This document shows, in pieces, positions 18,398 through 25,991 of a stretch of DNA of 64,000 bases; position 1 is the first letter of the stretch, and the number at the start of each line of letters is the position of its first letter. A model generated the notes under the pieces. The model was not told the DNA's origin, ran no database searches, and saw only the letters and a program-made list of their open reading frames with translations. Source of the stretch: Citrifermentans bremense R1 (GTDB taxonomy: Bacteria; Desulfobacterota; Desulfuromonadia; Geobacterales; Geobacteraceae); contig NZ_AUGE01000002.1 in NCBI RefSeq assembly GCF_000426865.1, forward strand, positions 372,001 through 436,000. Reading direction: 5' to 3'. A program made the translations under genes and the position numbers.

Positions 18398-19453
18398 CTA
18401 ACCCCTTCTGCGAAAAGCAGAAGCCTTGATCGCCGCATAAAGTTGACTGCCGACACCAATATCCAGTTCGTCTGCGGCCTGGTTCACAACCTCTGCAACC
18501 AATCGTCCCTCGCCGCTGGCCAGTTCCACCCCTACCTTGTTGCCTGAATTAAAGGTACTGGTCACCGTGCATTGCAGCAGATTCCGCGCGCTGATTACCT
18601 CGGGGTGCTTCTTGCACAGGATGATGTCCTTGGATGAAAGTTCGAAGAGTGCCTCATGCTGCTCGCTGCCTGCGGAGATAAGAAGTTCGCCTGCGCCCCA
18701 TCTGTAAGCGTACAGGTCATTTGCCCTACGGCGGCGGGTGAGTTTCAGCAGATTGATGTAGCCTACCGGACTAAGATCCATACGGGACCGGGCAAGTTGC
18801 TCGGACGTCGTCTGTGCGACGATCGCACCGCCCGATACGACAACAACCTGATCCGCCATGAGCCGCGTTTCCACGAGAGAATGCGAGATGAAGAGATAAG
18901 GAATCCGCAACTGCTCACTGACTCTCTTGAGATAGGGAATAATCTGAAACCTGAGAGTATCGTCAAGGGCCGACAGAGGCTCGTCCATCAGCAGAAGCCG
19001 GGGATTGGAAAGCAGAGCACGCCCAAGCGCTACCCGCTGTTTCTCGCCACCGGAGAGGTTGCTGATGCCGCGCCTCAGTAGATCCTTCAGGTTGAGCACC
19101 TCTACCAGTGATTCGAAATCAATGCTGCGATGCTCAGGTCTGCAGCGCCGGTATCCATACAGCAAATTGGCCTTCACGTCCAGATGTGGGAAGAGACAAT
19201 GTTGCTGAAATACAATGGCGATCCTCCGTTGTTCCGGCAGGACATTAATCGCTTTACTGCTGCTGTATAGACAGTCCCCATCGACGCTGATTTCCCCCCG
19301 ATCCGGCTGCTGCAATCCGGCCAGCAATCCGACCAGGGTTGACTTGCCGCTGCCCGACGGACCGAAAATGCCTATGCGCTCACCTGTCATCGCCACATCT
19401 GCCTGCAAAGAGAAGCCTCCGAGCTGTTTTTCCACGGAAATCCTGATATCCAT
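18398..19453 (-). CDS. modC: Molybdate/tungstate ABC transporter ATPase ModC
   Basis: ATP-binding subunit energising oxyanion import. The 351 residues have Walker A GPSGSGKST near 33-41, the signature LSGGEKQRVALGRAL near 136, Walker B LLLMDEPLSALD, and a C-terminal TOBE/Mop-type oxyanion-sensing region from about 280 (ISARNLLQCTVTS). ATG 19453 follows AGGAGGTGAA and sits one base after the modB stop; an in-frame ATG 39 bases earlier lies inside modB and is rejected. Last gene of the ten-gene run that begins with the bamB-like gene. Confidence 0.93.
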   Translation of the reverse strand: MDIRISVEKQLGGFSLQADVAMTGERIGIFGPSGSGKSTLVGLLAGLQQPDRGEISVDGDCLYSSSKAINVLPEQRRIAIVFQQHCLFPHLDVKANLLYGYRRCRPEHRSIDFESLVEVLNLKDLLRRGISNLSGGEKQRVALGRALLSNPRLLLMDEPLSALDDTLRFQIIPYLKRVSEQLRIPYLFISHSLVETRLMADQVVVVSGGAIVAQTTSEQLARSRMDLSPVGYINLLKLTRRRRANDLYAYRWGAGELLISAGSEQHEALFELSSKDIILCKKHPEVISARNLLQCTVTSTFNSGNKVGVELASGEGRLVAEVVNQAADELDIGVGSQLYAAIKASAFRRRG

Positions 19454-19454
19454 T

Positions 19455-20144
19455 TCACCTCCTCCTTGCCAGCTTCTTGTCGAATACTTCATGGGAGAAG
19501 AGAACTACCACTGAAATGGCGATGGACACGGCACAAAGCGACAGTGCAAGATCTTCGCTTGTGGGGGAACTGGCATAGTCGTAGATGGCCAGCGGGATGG
19601 TCTGGGTGACGCCGGGAATATTGCCGGCCACAATGATAGTCGCGCCGAATTCTCCAAGACTGCGGGCAAACATAAGGGACATACCGGCTATGATTCCGTG
19701 CAAAGAAAGCGGCAGAATTACGGTAACTAGGGTGTCATGCCACGTGGCGCCTAGAGTTCGCGACGCCTGAATCAGTTGCATGTCAATTGACTCCATCCCG
19801 ATCCTGATGGACCTGACCAACAGAGGGAACCCGACACAGGCAGATGCAATAACCGCAGCCTTCCAGGTGAAGATGAGCCGGATCCCGGCTGCATCCAGTA
19901 GCGAACCGAGCCACCCGTTCTTTCCCAGCAACAGAAGAAGCAAATAGCCTATTACCACAGGAGGGAGCGTTAACGGTAGGTTAACCACTACTTCAAGCAG
20001 CACTTTCCCCTTGAAATCGCCAAAGGTAAGCAGGTAGGCAAAGGCAACCCCAAAGGGAAGCGATACGGCCATAGCCGCCGCAGCCACCTTTATGGAGAGC
20101 CGTATGGCATCGTAATCAGTGCTTGTCAGCGCGAGCATTTGCAT
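19455..20144 (-). CDS. modB: Molybdate/tungstate ABC transporter permease ModB
   Basis: Inner-membrane channel subunit of 229 residues with five to six hydrophobic segments. The EAA-type loop RTLGATWHDTLVTVILPLS near 130 docks on ModC. The family motif LPLTLPPVVIGYLLL and the conserved SLGEFGATI are present. It lies between modA (43-base gap) and modC (one-base gap). Sequence alone cannot separate molybdate from tungstate specificity. Confidence 0.94.
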   Translation of the reverse strand: MQMLALTSTDYDAIRLSIKVAAAAMAVSLPFGVAFAYLLTFGDFKGKVLLEVVVNLPLTLPPVVIGYLLLLLLGKNGWLGSLLDAAGIRLIFTWKAAVIASACVGFPLLVRSIRIGMESIDMQLIQASRTLGATWHDTLVTVILPLSLHGIIAGMSLMFARSLGEFGATIIVAGNIPGVTQTIPLAIYDYASSPTSEDLALSLCAVSIAISVVVLFSHEVFDKKLARRR

Positions 20145-20187
20145 CTCCAGGATAAAAACGGGAGGTTCGATTCAGGCTGTACCGGCG

Positions 20188-20934
20188 TTATTTCAAAGCA
20201 AAGCCGTATTTGCTGAGAACGACTTTGGCCTCCGCACTTTGGAGGAACCTATAAAATGAAGCAGCGTCACTGTTCTTCGCTCCGGTGACAGTCAGAGCCA
20301 TGGGGTAGATCACCGGCGGATAGAGTCCCTGAGAAACGGTGAAGAGAACTGTTGCCTTCTTTGCCTGCAGCGCATCGGTCCGGTAAACAAATGCGCCGTC
20401 CACCTCTCCCCGTTCGGCGTAGGTGAGACAGTCGCGCGCGTCTCTGGCCATGACCAGCTTGTTCTCCAATTCTTTGTCCTTGCCGGCTCTTTTGATAGCC
20501 TCCATGGCATATGCTCCTGCCGGAACACTCTTCGGGCTGCCGACAGCGATGCTGTGGAGTTTGAAGAGATCATTCATGCCGGATACCTTCTTGCCTGAAG
20601 AGCCTATAAAAACCAGCGTATTGTAGGTGAAGGTGCCGATACTTGGTGCATCCATCAGTTTCTTGTTCTTCAAGTAGCTCATCCACTCAAGGTTTGCTGA
20701 GATGAACACATCTGATGGCGCACCGTTTTCTATCTGCTTTGCCAGAGCGCCCGAAGCACCATAATTTTTCTGAAATCTTACGTCGGGATGCTTCTTGGCA
20801 AAACCGTCAGCCAATTCATTCACCACGTCCTTTAGACTGGCGGCGACCGATAGTTTGACCTCGCCAGCCAAGGTCCGCACCGGCAATAGCAGAAGACAGA
20901 AAAGACACAGCAGCTTGATTGTCGGCTCTTTCAT
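20188..20934 (-). CDS. modA: Periplasmic molybdate/tungstate-binding protein ModA
   Basis: Substrate-binding protein of 248 residues with a signal peptide (about 1-23, LLCLFCLLLLPVRTLAG). The ModA pattern is VAASLKDVVNELADGF, FQKNYGASGALAKQIENGAPSDVFISAN, and later PAGAYAMEAIKRAG. It lies 22 bases downstream of the CoA ligase stop and so is probably co-transcribed with the upstream genes. Because the operon is headed by a tungsten-enzyme homologue, tungstate is a plausible physiological ligand (inference). Confidence 0.93.
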   Translation of the reverse strand: MKEPTIKLLCLFCLLLLPVRTLAGEVKLSVAASLKDVVNELADGFAKKHPDVRFQKNYGASGALAKQIENGAPSDVFISANLEWMSYLKNKKLMDAPSIGTFTYNTLVFIGSSGKKVSGMNDLFKLHSIAVGSPKSVPAGAYAMEAIKRAGKDKELENKLVMARDARDCLTYAERGEVDGAFVYRTDALQAKKATVLFTVSQGLYPPVIYPMALTVTGAKNSDAASFYRFLQSAEAKVVLSKYGFALK

Positions 20935-20956
20935 TTATTCATCCTCTTGCCCTCAT

Positions 20957-22339
20957 TCAGACGCGAAGCGCGGATATGACCGCTGGACAGCTTGAGGCTC
21001 TCGGGGATAGATCTATTCCCCGCCTGTCCAGGATCTGACGCTTGGCAACGCCCGTCCCCGGCCATCCGGCCGGGCAGAACGTGATGCTCCCCAAGGCCAG
21101 TACCTTATCCCGCCAAAGCACCCTCGTGGATTCCCGGCTGAGCAGAGCCGACCTCGCCTTTCGGGCTACCTGCTCCTCCTCCCCTTTAACGGTCTGAAAA
21201 CAAAGACGAAGCTGGTCCCGCCCCACCCGCACCTCGATCTCTGCCCTGTAGTCCAGCACACCCGGGATCGCGAAGAGCGCCTCGTCCAACTCGTTCATTC
21301 GAAGACGTCTCCCGTCCTTGAGAGCGACTTCCGCCGCGATCCTCCCCTGCACCCGTCCCAGGCGCTTCAGCACGGTGCCGCAGGGGCAAGGTTCTTTGAT
21401 AATACGTGCCAGATCACCGGTCCGGTAACGCACCAGCGGCATGCCGCGACGGGAAATGGTCGTGAATACCACCTCCCCTTCCTCCCCGTCGGCCACAGTC
21501 AATCCGGTGCCAGGGTCGATGATTTCGGTGTAAAGATCCGCCTCGCGCAGGTGGTACCCCTCCCCGGCCTGGCATTCGACCCCTCCTCCCAGGCCGGTCT
21601 CGGTCATGCCGTAATGTGTCAGCACCCGGCAACCCCAAAGCTGCTCCAGCTCCCGCTCGATAGCCTCGGGAACGTAATCGGTGGAAAGAAGGACGCTCTC
21701 CACCCACCCCCTCGGAATCGCCCCCGCGAGGTCCCCGCGTGCCAGGGCCAGCATCTGGGTGGGGATTCCGACCAGGCAGGGGCGGTGGTGCTTCATTATT
21801 TCAGCTCGCGCCGCAGCCGGGTCACGCACCGCCCCCCAGACCACCGGGTTCACCTTTGTCCTGACCAGGGCCCGCGCCAACAGGTCCCCCACGCTGTCCC
21901 GCAACTCCCCGGGGAGAAAGATGAGCACCGTGGCGCCCGGAGTCACCAGGGTCGCCATCCCGTGCGCGAAGAAGTCGACGGTGGCCTCCAGGTCCTCGGC
22001 TGTGAAGTAAATCCTCTTGGGCTGGCCGGTGGTTCCCGAACTCTGCAGCGTTACCACCCTTTTGATCTCGTCCTGCGACGTGCACAACATCCTCCCCCCC
22101 TGCTCCCGAAGGTCGTTTGCGGTCGTGAAGGGTAGCTGGGAGAAGCTTTTAAAGTCAAAGGTGGACTCCGAGTCGATGCCGCAGAAGAGGTCGCGGTAGA
22201 AGGGGCTCTTTTCCCTGACGTAGGCGACGGTCTCACTCAGTTTCCGTAATTGGTACCGGGCGATCTGCTCATCCAGGGTTCCGTCATGGTGACCACTCAC
22301 CTTTCCGCGAAGCCATCCCTCAAGCGGGGTCATTTTCAT
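20957..22339 (-). CDS. AMP-dependent CoA ligase, phenylacetate-CoA ligase-like (DVU_1553-type)
   Basis: A 460-residue adenylate-forming enzyme: P-loop-like LQSSGTTGQPKRIYF near 100, GMTETGLGGG near 250, and YRTGDLARI near 335 followed by CPCG, the arrangement of PaaK-like ligases. The ATG at 22339 overlaps the TrsS stop (ATGA) and has AGGAG eight bases upstream; the frame extends further but into trsS. The set ligase, TrsS radical SAM, C-GCAxxG-C-C, methyltransferase and redox protein corresponds to the conserved Desulfovibrio DVU_1553-1557 type neighbourhood (from memory). Its acid substrate is unknown. Confidence 0.82.
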   Translation of the reverse strand: MKMTPLEGWLRGKVSGHHDGTLDEQIARYQLRKLSETVAYVREKSPFYRDLFCGIDSESTFDFKSFSQLPFTTANDLREQGGRMLCTSQDEIKRVVTLQSSGTTGQPKRIYFTAEDLEATVDFFAHGMATLVTPGATVLIFLPGELRDSVGDLLARALVRTKVNPVVWGAVRDPAAARAEIMKHHRPCLVGIPTQMLALARGDLAGAIPRGWVESVLLSTDYVPEAIERELEQLWGCRVLTHYGMTETGLGGGVECQAGEGYHLREADLYTEIIDPGTGLTVADGEEGEVVFTTISRRGMPLVRYRTGDLARIIKEPCPCGTVLKRLGRVQGRIAAEVALKDGRRLRMNELDEALFAIPGVLDYRAEIEVRVGRDQLRLCFQTVKGEEEQVARKARSALLSRESTRVLWRDKVLALGSITFCPAGWPGTGVAKRQILDRRGIDLSPRASSCPAVISALRV

Positions 22340-23751
22340 AGTCCGTCTCCTGGCTGCTTTCTGTAGAGGCTTTTCCCTTCCCGGCTGGTGAGGTTGTAGG
22401 CGCAGAAGGGGACCAGCTTTCCGTCGGGGGATATCACCGAGATGCAGCATCCCTTCAGCCGCTCCAGATCAAGGTTCTCGGCATCCTGAAAGGCCATGGC
22501 GGATATGGTGAAGCTCCTGGTTGAGACCTCCTTGAGAAATACGTCCAAGTCGACCGGGCCCTCGACCCGGGTGGTCTCAGGTCCGGTCCCGCCGCGGCAG
22601 CACGATCCGGAGGTCGAAGTGGCGTTGGGAAATTGAACTCCAGGTGGCAGTTTCCAGCGACGCGACACCGTATCCACCGTTTGCCTGATGCCACCGCTGC
22701 CGCACTCCGTCGTACAGCAGGATTCGCCGCCCGCAGCCCCCAGCGGGCGCAGTCCGCCGTTTGCCGAGTAGACGTAGGTGGCGTGCATGGAGCAGTGGGC
22801 ATGTTCCCCGCCGGGGGGAGAAAAATCCTCCACCTTGAGCAGTTTTCCGGTTTGATCTTGGAGGCACCTCATCAGTTCGGGTAGGGTGAACCGGTCCGCG
22901 CCACACTCTTCCTCCGGGAACCGGCCGAAATAGCTGACCGGCTGGAAATGGATGCCCCGCACGACCGGGGCAAGCTGCAGGGCTTGCCGCACTATGGCTC
23001 CGACAGCTTCGGTGTTGACTCCTCTGACCAGCGTCGGGACGAAGACCACCCCGAGACCAGCCTCTCCGGCATTTCTGACGGCCAAAAGTTTCTGCTCCAG
23101 AAGCGCTCTTCCCCTCAAGGTGCGGTAAATCTCGTCGTCAACCCCGTCGAACTGGAGGAAGACCGACGAAAGCCCCGCAGCCTGCAGCCGCTGCGCGTAC
23201 GCTCTGTCACTGGCAAGGCGCAGGCCGTTGGTATTCACCTGGATGAAGGAGAAGCCGATCCGCCGCGCTGCTTCCACGATCTCCGGAAGGTCGTCCCGCA
23301 GGGTCGGCTCGCCCCCCGACATCTGCAGGCTGCACGCCCCCGCCGCCGCCATGGCCCGTTCCAACAACCAGGAGATCCGCTCAAGGGAAGGATCCCCTGT
23401 CCCCTTGGGGCCGGCATCGGCAAAGCAGACCGCGCATTGCAGGTTGCAGCGGTCCGTCACTTCGAGCAGGACGGAACAAGGGAGCTGCCGATGGTCGCTG
23501 CAGAGGCCGCAATCGAAAGGGCACCCCTTGTCGAGGGTTCCATAGCAAAGTTCGGGATGGACGGGCGCTTTGGGCCTGCGCCATTTTGCCAGCGAAGGCT
23601 CTCCGCGCCAGATGAGGGTCTTGAAGGCGCCGTGTTCTGCGCACCGTTTGACTTGGAACACCTCGTCGCCCTGCAACACTCGTTCGGCCGGGATTCTCTT
23701 GAGGCAAACGGGGCAGACGCTCTCGGTTGCATCGGGACCGGTTGTTTTCAT
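22336..23751 (-). CDS. trsS: Radical SAM protein TrsS
   Basis: A 471-residue radical SAM enzyme. An N-terminal cysteine-rich zinc-ribbon-like part (CPVCLKRIP near 13; CPFDCGLCSDH near 82) precedes the SAM cluster motif CNLQCAVC near 104. The SAM-binding QMSGGEPTLRDD and QVNTNGLRLA follow. Additional cysteine clusters (ESCCTTECGSGG, GSCCRGG, CC near the end, FCAYNLT at the C-terminus) suggest auxiliary clusters or metal sites. The architecture resembles MJ0619/tetraether-synthase-like radical SAM enzymes. TrsS relatives include selenoproteins, but no in-frame TGA is present here. ATG 23751 follows GGATAAAGG after the previous stop. The reaction is unknown. Confidence 0.8.
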   Translation of the reverse strand: MKTTGPDATESVCPVCLKRIPAERVLQGDEVFQVKRCAEHGAFKTLIWRGEPSLAKWRRPKAPVHPELCYGTLDKGCPFDCGLCSDHRQLPCSVLLEVTDRCNLQCAVCFADAGPKGTGDPSLERISWLLERAMAAAGACSLQMSGGEPTLRDDLPEIVEAARRIGFSFIQVNTNGLRLASDRAYAQRLQAAGLSSVFLQFDGVDDEIYRTLRGRALLEQKLLAVRNAGEAGLGVVFVPTLVRGVNTEAVGAIVRQALQLAPVVRGIHFQPVSYFGRFPEEECGADRFTLPELMRCLQDQTGKLLKVEDFSPPGGEHAHCSMHATYVYSANGGLRPLGAAGGESCCTTECGSGGIRQTVDTVSRRWKLPPGVQFPNATSTSGSCCRGGTGPETTRVEGPVDLDVFLKEVSTRSFTISAMAFQDAENLDLERLKGCCISVISPDGKLVPFCAYNLTSREGKSLYRKQPGDGL

Positions 23752-23756
23752 GACCT

Positions 23757-24194
23757 TTATCCTTTCCCATTTGCGGGGTCGAACCCGTGGTTCACCAGTA
23801 TTTCCATGCATTTGTTATAGGTTTCCGCCACAATCTGCCCGCATTTGCCGTGTCCGGGACACCTCTCCAGAATTTCATCACAGCGCGTACCGCCGTACTC
23901 ACGGGCGGCAACCTCCCTGAACCACCCCGCCAGTTCACCCATCATCGTCATATGCCGCTCGTCGAGGGCCTCTTCCTCACCCCCTTTGCCAGAATACAGA
24001 GAGATAACGCAGGCTCCCCCGGAAAGGGCTCCGCAGAACTCGCCGCTCCAGTTGCCGAAGCAGAGTCCCCCGAGGGATCTCACCAGGTCGTCATTGGTCT
24101 TCCCTCGGGCCTTGAGGGCTAGTATTACGATGAGTTGTGCGCAGCAGTACCCTTTGGGCCTCAGCTTTATCAGCTGCAGGAATATATCGTTCAT
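23757..24194 (-). CDS. C-GCAxxG-C-C family redox-type protein (DVU_1555-like)
   Basis: A 145-residue protein with many cysteines: GYCCAQL near 16, GGLCFGNWSGEFCGALSGGACV near 43-64, and CPGHGKCG plus YNKC toward the C-terminus, as in C-GCAxxG-C-C family proteins thought to carry redox or metal centres. ATG 24194 overlaps the methyltransferase stop (TCATGA), so expression is coupled. The upstream in-frame extension of 55 codons lies inside the methyltransferase gene and is rejected. Biochemical function is unknown; the conserved company of TrsS and the CoA ligase implies a joint pathway. Confidence 0.78.
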   Translation of the reverse strand: MNDIFLQLIKLRPKGYCCAQLIVILALKARGKTNDDLVRSLGGLCFGNWSGEFCGALSGGACVISLYSGKGGEEEALDERHMTMMGELAGWFREVAAREYGGTRCDEILERCPGHGKCGQIVAETYNKCMEILVNHGFDPANGKG

Positions 24195-24877
24195 GATTTT
24201 CCCTCCCTTCCGTTTCCTGCTGCTTCGAAAATCGTCTGCTCTTTCCGGGCAACCAAAAGGTAGTAGCTGAGGCCGCACCCCGAAAACTGCAGCAGGGATT
24301 TGCCGGCGAAGATCATGCGGACTGCGAACTCCTTGAGCAGCCGGTCGTGCACTTCCCAAAGCAATACGGTGAAACCGCGCTGCGATAGCGAGTCAAGGAG
24401 CTCCTCCTGCGAGAGAAGCCAGTACGCGTCGCCCCCGTTGCCGTGACCGCCTTTGCTGAAAACGTCGCTTAAGACCAGAAAACCTCCGTCCTTAACCACC
24501 CGCGCAAACTCGTCGAGAGCCGCCGGCTTGTCGTCGACAATTGAAAGGACGCATTCGCAAAAGAGGGCATCGAAGGTTTCCTGCTCGAAGGGGAGATTTT
24601 CCGCCCGCCCGTAGACGAGTCGAGCCGTTTCCAGCCTGGCGGCTGCCACCGCGAGAAGCGGCGCTGAAGCGTCGACTCCTGCCAGCCGGAAAAATCGTGT
24701 TCGTTCAAGGTGCAGCAACGTCCCGCCCGCGCCGCAGCCGATATCGGCGACCACAGAACCAGCCGGAAGATCGCAGACCTCCAACGCCCTCTCCGTCAGC
24801 GCCGGGCCACCCGGACGCAGGCACGTCCCCACTGCGTCATGAATCTCCAGCCAGTTACATGCAGTATCGTTCATCAT
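24191..24877 (-). CDS. Class I SAM-dependent methyltransferase (DVU_1556-type)
   Basis: A 228-residue methyltransferase with motif I VVADIGCGAGGTLLHL near 43, GVDAS for motif II, and NLPFEQETFDALFCECVLS for the post-motifs. ATG 24877 is placed five bases after GGGAAGG; a GTG two codons earlier overlaps that element and is less likely. The C-terminal part (FSGCGLSYYLLVARK) is typical of the variant found next to TrsS. Substrate is unknown. Confidence 0.78.
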   Translation of the reverse strand: MMNDTACNWLEIHDAVGTCLRPGGPALTERALEVCDLPAGSVVADIGCGAGGTLLHLERTRFFRLAGVDASAPLLAVAAARLETARLVYGRAENLPFEQETFDALFCECVLSIVDDKPAALDEFARVVKDGGFLVLSDVFSKGGHGNGGDAYWLLSQEELLDSLSQRGFTVLLWEVHDRLLKEFAVRMIFAGKSLLQFSGCGLSYYLLVARKEQTIFEAAGNGREGKS

Positions 24878-24899
24878 TGTCACCTTCCCAGCGGTAGCA

Positions 24900-25382
24900 C
24901 TACTTGTCTTCCAGCGCCTGCTCTGCCTCGGCCACCTTTCCTATTGCCAGTTCCTCGTCGATCAGTATGAATCCGCAACTGGAACAGGCCGGAAGATTGA
25001 TGGGGAATATCGACTGCATGTACTGAAGTCGGACTGTCTGAACTTCAAGCGGAGTCCGGCACCGATCGCAATGCCAGTCGCTCCCGGCTCCGGACTTGAC
25101 CCATTCATTCGTGCTTCCGCTCGACTTCAACACCATCCTGTGCGAATAGGCGGTAAAGACACGATAGGCTTCATCGGTCCGGCTGTACTCCACCCAGTAG
25201 GTGACCGCTTTCGGGCGGTAGAAGGCGAGAGACCGGCCGGTACAGCGGTGGACCAGCTTCTTCCCGGTCACCTCGGCATGATGGATGACTTTTTGTACGT
25301 CCTCTCTCAGGATCAGGCGATCCTCCAAAAGACGCTCACCCTCCTCGGAGACATCTAAAACAATCTGCTCATAAGAGTTCAT
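24900..25382 (-). CDS. Cysteine-rich putative redox protein (DVU_1557-like)
   Basis: A 160-residue protein with a zinc-ribbon/rubredoxin-like pair of CxxC motifs (CDRC near 105 and CSSC near 132) after an alpha/beta N-terminal part containing HHAEVTGKKLVH. ATG 25382 has GGAAG six bases before it. Two earlier in-frame ATGs (25400, 25397) abut a perfect hairpin that would bury their ribosome site, so the later start is favoured. It follows the bamC-like gene after about 75 bases. It may shuttle electrons or metal for the neighbouring enzymes, but that is inference only. Confidence 0.7.
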   Translation of the reverse strand: MNSYEQIVLDVSEEGERLLEDRLILREDVQKVIHHAEVTGKKLVHRCTGRSLAFYRPKAVTYWVEYSRTDEAYRVFTAYSHRMVLKSSGSTNEWVKSGAGSDWHCDRCRTPLEVQTVRLQYMQSIFPINLPACSSCGFILIDEELAIGKVAEAEQALEDK

Positions 25383-25400
25383 AGGTTCTTCCGTCATCAT

Positions 25401-25426
25401 CTCCCCCCGGCTTTAGCCGGGGGGAG
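25401..25426 (-). promoter_or_regulatory. Perfect GC-rich inverted repeat between bamC-like and redox protein genes
   Basis: Arms of 12 bases (ctccccccggct / agccggggggag) flank a two-base centre; as RNA the loop is about four bases. No T-run follows on the minus strand, so it is not a classical terminator. It could stall polymerase, stabilise the bamBC mRNA 3' end, or mask the first ATGs of the next gene. Confidence 0.6.
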
Positions 25427-25457
25427 CGTGTTGTACTAACGGTTCCGCAACCTGCAG

Positions 25458-25991
25458 CTACCCCTTCTTTGCCATGCGGGCGACTGTGTCTACTACATTT
25501 TGCAACCCGTGTTTCTTTGCGAACTGTTCCAGGCCGATCTCCATCTGGGTCATATTCGGTTTTTCCTCTTCCACTTCCTCTTCCCGTTCCTCGTAGCTCA
25601 AGGCGTCCACGAGGCACCACTTGACACAGATCGGCTCATCTTCGCCATCGCACATGTCGCACTTGAGAGGAAGGCCGGAGTCGGGCTCCTTGAACAGGTC
25701 CCTTGCCGGGCAGGAAGCACGGCAGGAGTCGCACTCGCGGTACTCCTTGCCATCGATGATGTACTTGTTTCTCCCCATGCACTCGGCCTCGGTGTACTCG
25801 CCGGCAAAAACGGGTAGCCAGATGTCCTCAAGCCGGTCGGTGATGATCTGGATGCGGGACCGTCCCGGATTGTTGCTGCTGTATGGAGGAACAGCGTGGA
25901 AAGCCGAACACATCACCTCACAGGTCCGACAACCGTTGCACTTGTCCGCATTGACTGTGATCGTTCTGATCTTCTTCTTAATTTTCGCCAT
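25458..25991 (-). CDS. bamC: BamC-like iron-sulfur protein
   Basis: A 177-residue ferredoxin-like subunit with clusters CNGCRTCEVMC near 18-28, CDSCRASCPARD near 88, CDMCDGE near 109 and CVKWC near 120. This arrangement is that of AOR-associated electron-transfer subunits such as BamC of class II benzoyl-CoA reductase. Its ATG overlaps the end of the bamB-like gene by 14 bases, so the two are produced together. The C-terminal 45 residues are acidic then helical and carry no cysteines. The role, feeding electrons to or from the tungsten subunit, is inferred from family and context. Confidence 0.82.
   Translation of the reverse strand: MAKIKKKIRTITVNADKCNGCRTCEVMCSAFHAVPPYSSNNPGRSRIQIITDRLEDIWLPVFAGEYTEAECMGRNKYIIDGKEYRECDSCRASCPARDLFKEPDSGLPLKCDMCDGEDEPICVKWCLVDALSYEEREEEVEEEKPNMTQMEIGLEQFAKKHGLQNVVDTVARMAKKG

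Noticed and set aside
22336-23751. Selenocysteine in TrsS
   Set aside because: Relatives can be selenoproteins, but the frame here has no internal TGA; cysteines occupy the clusters.
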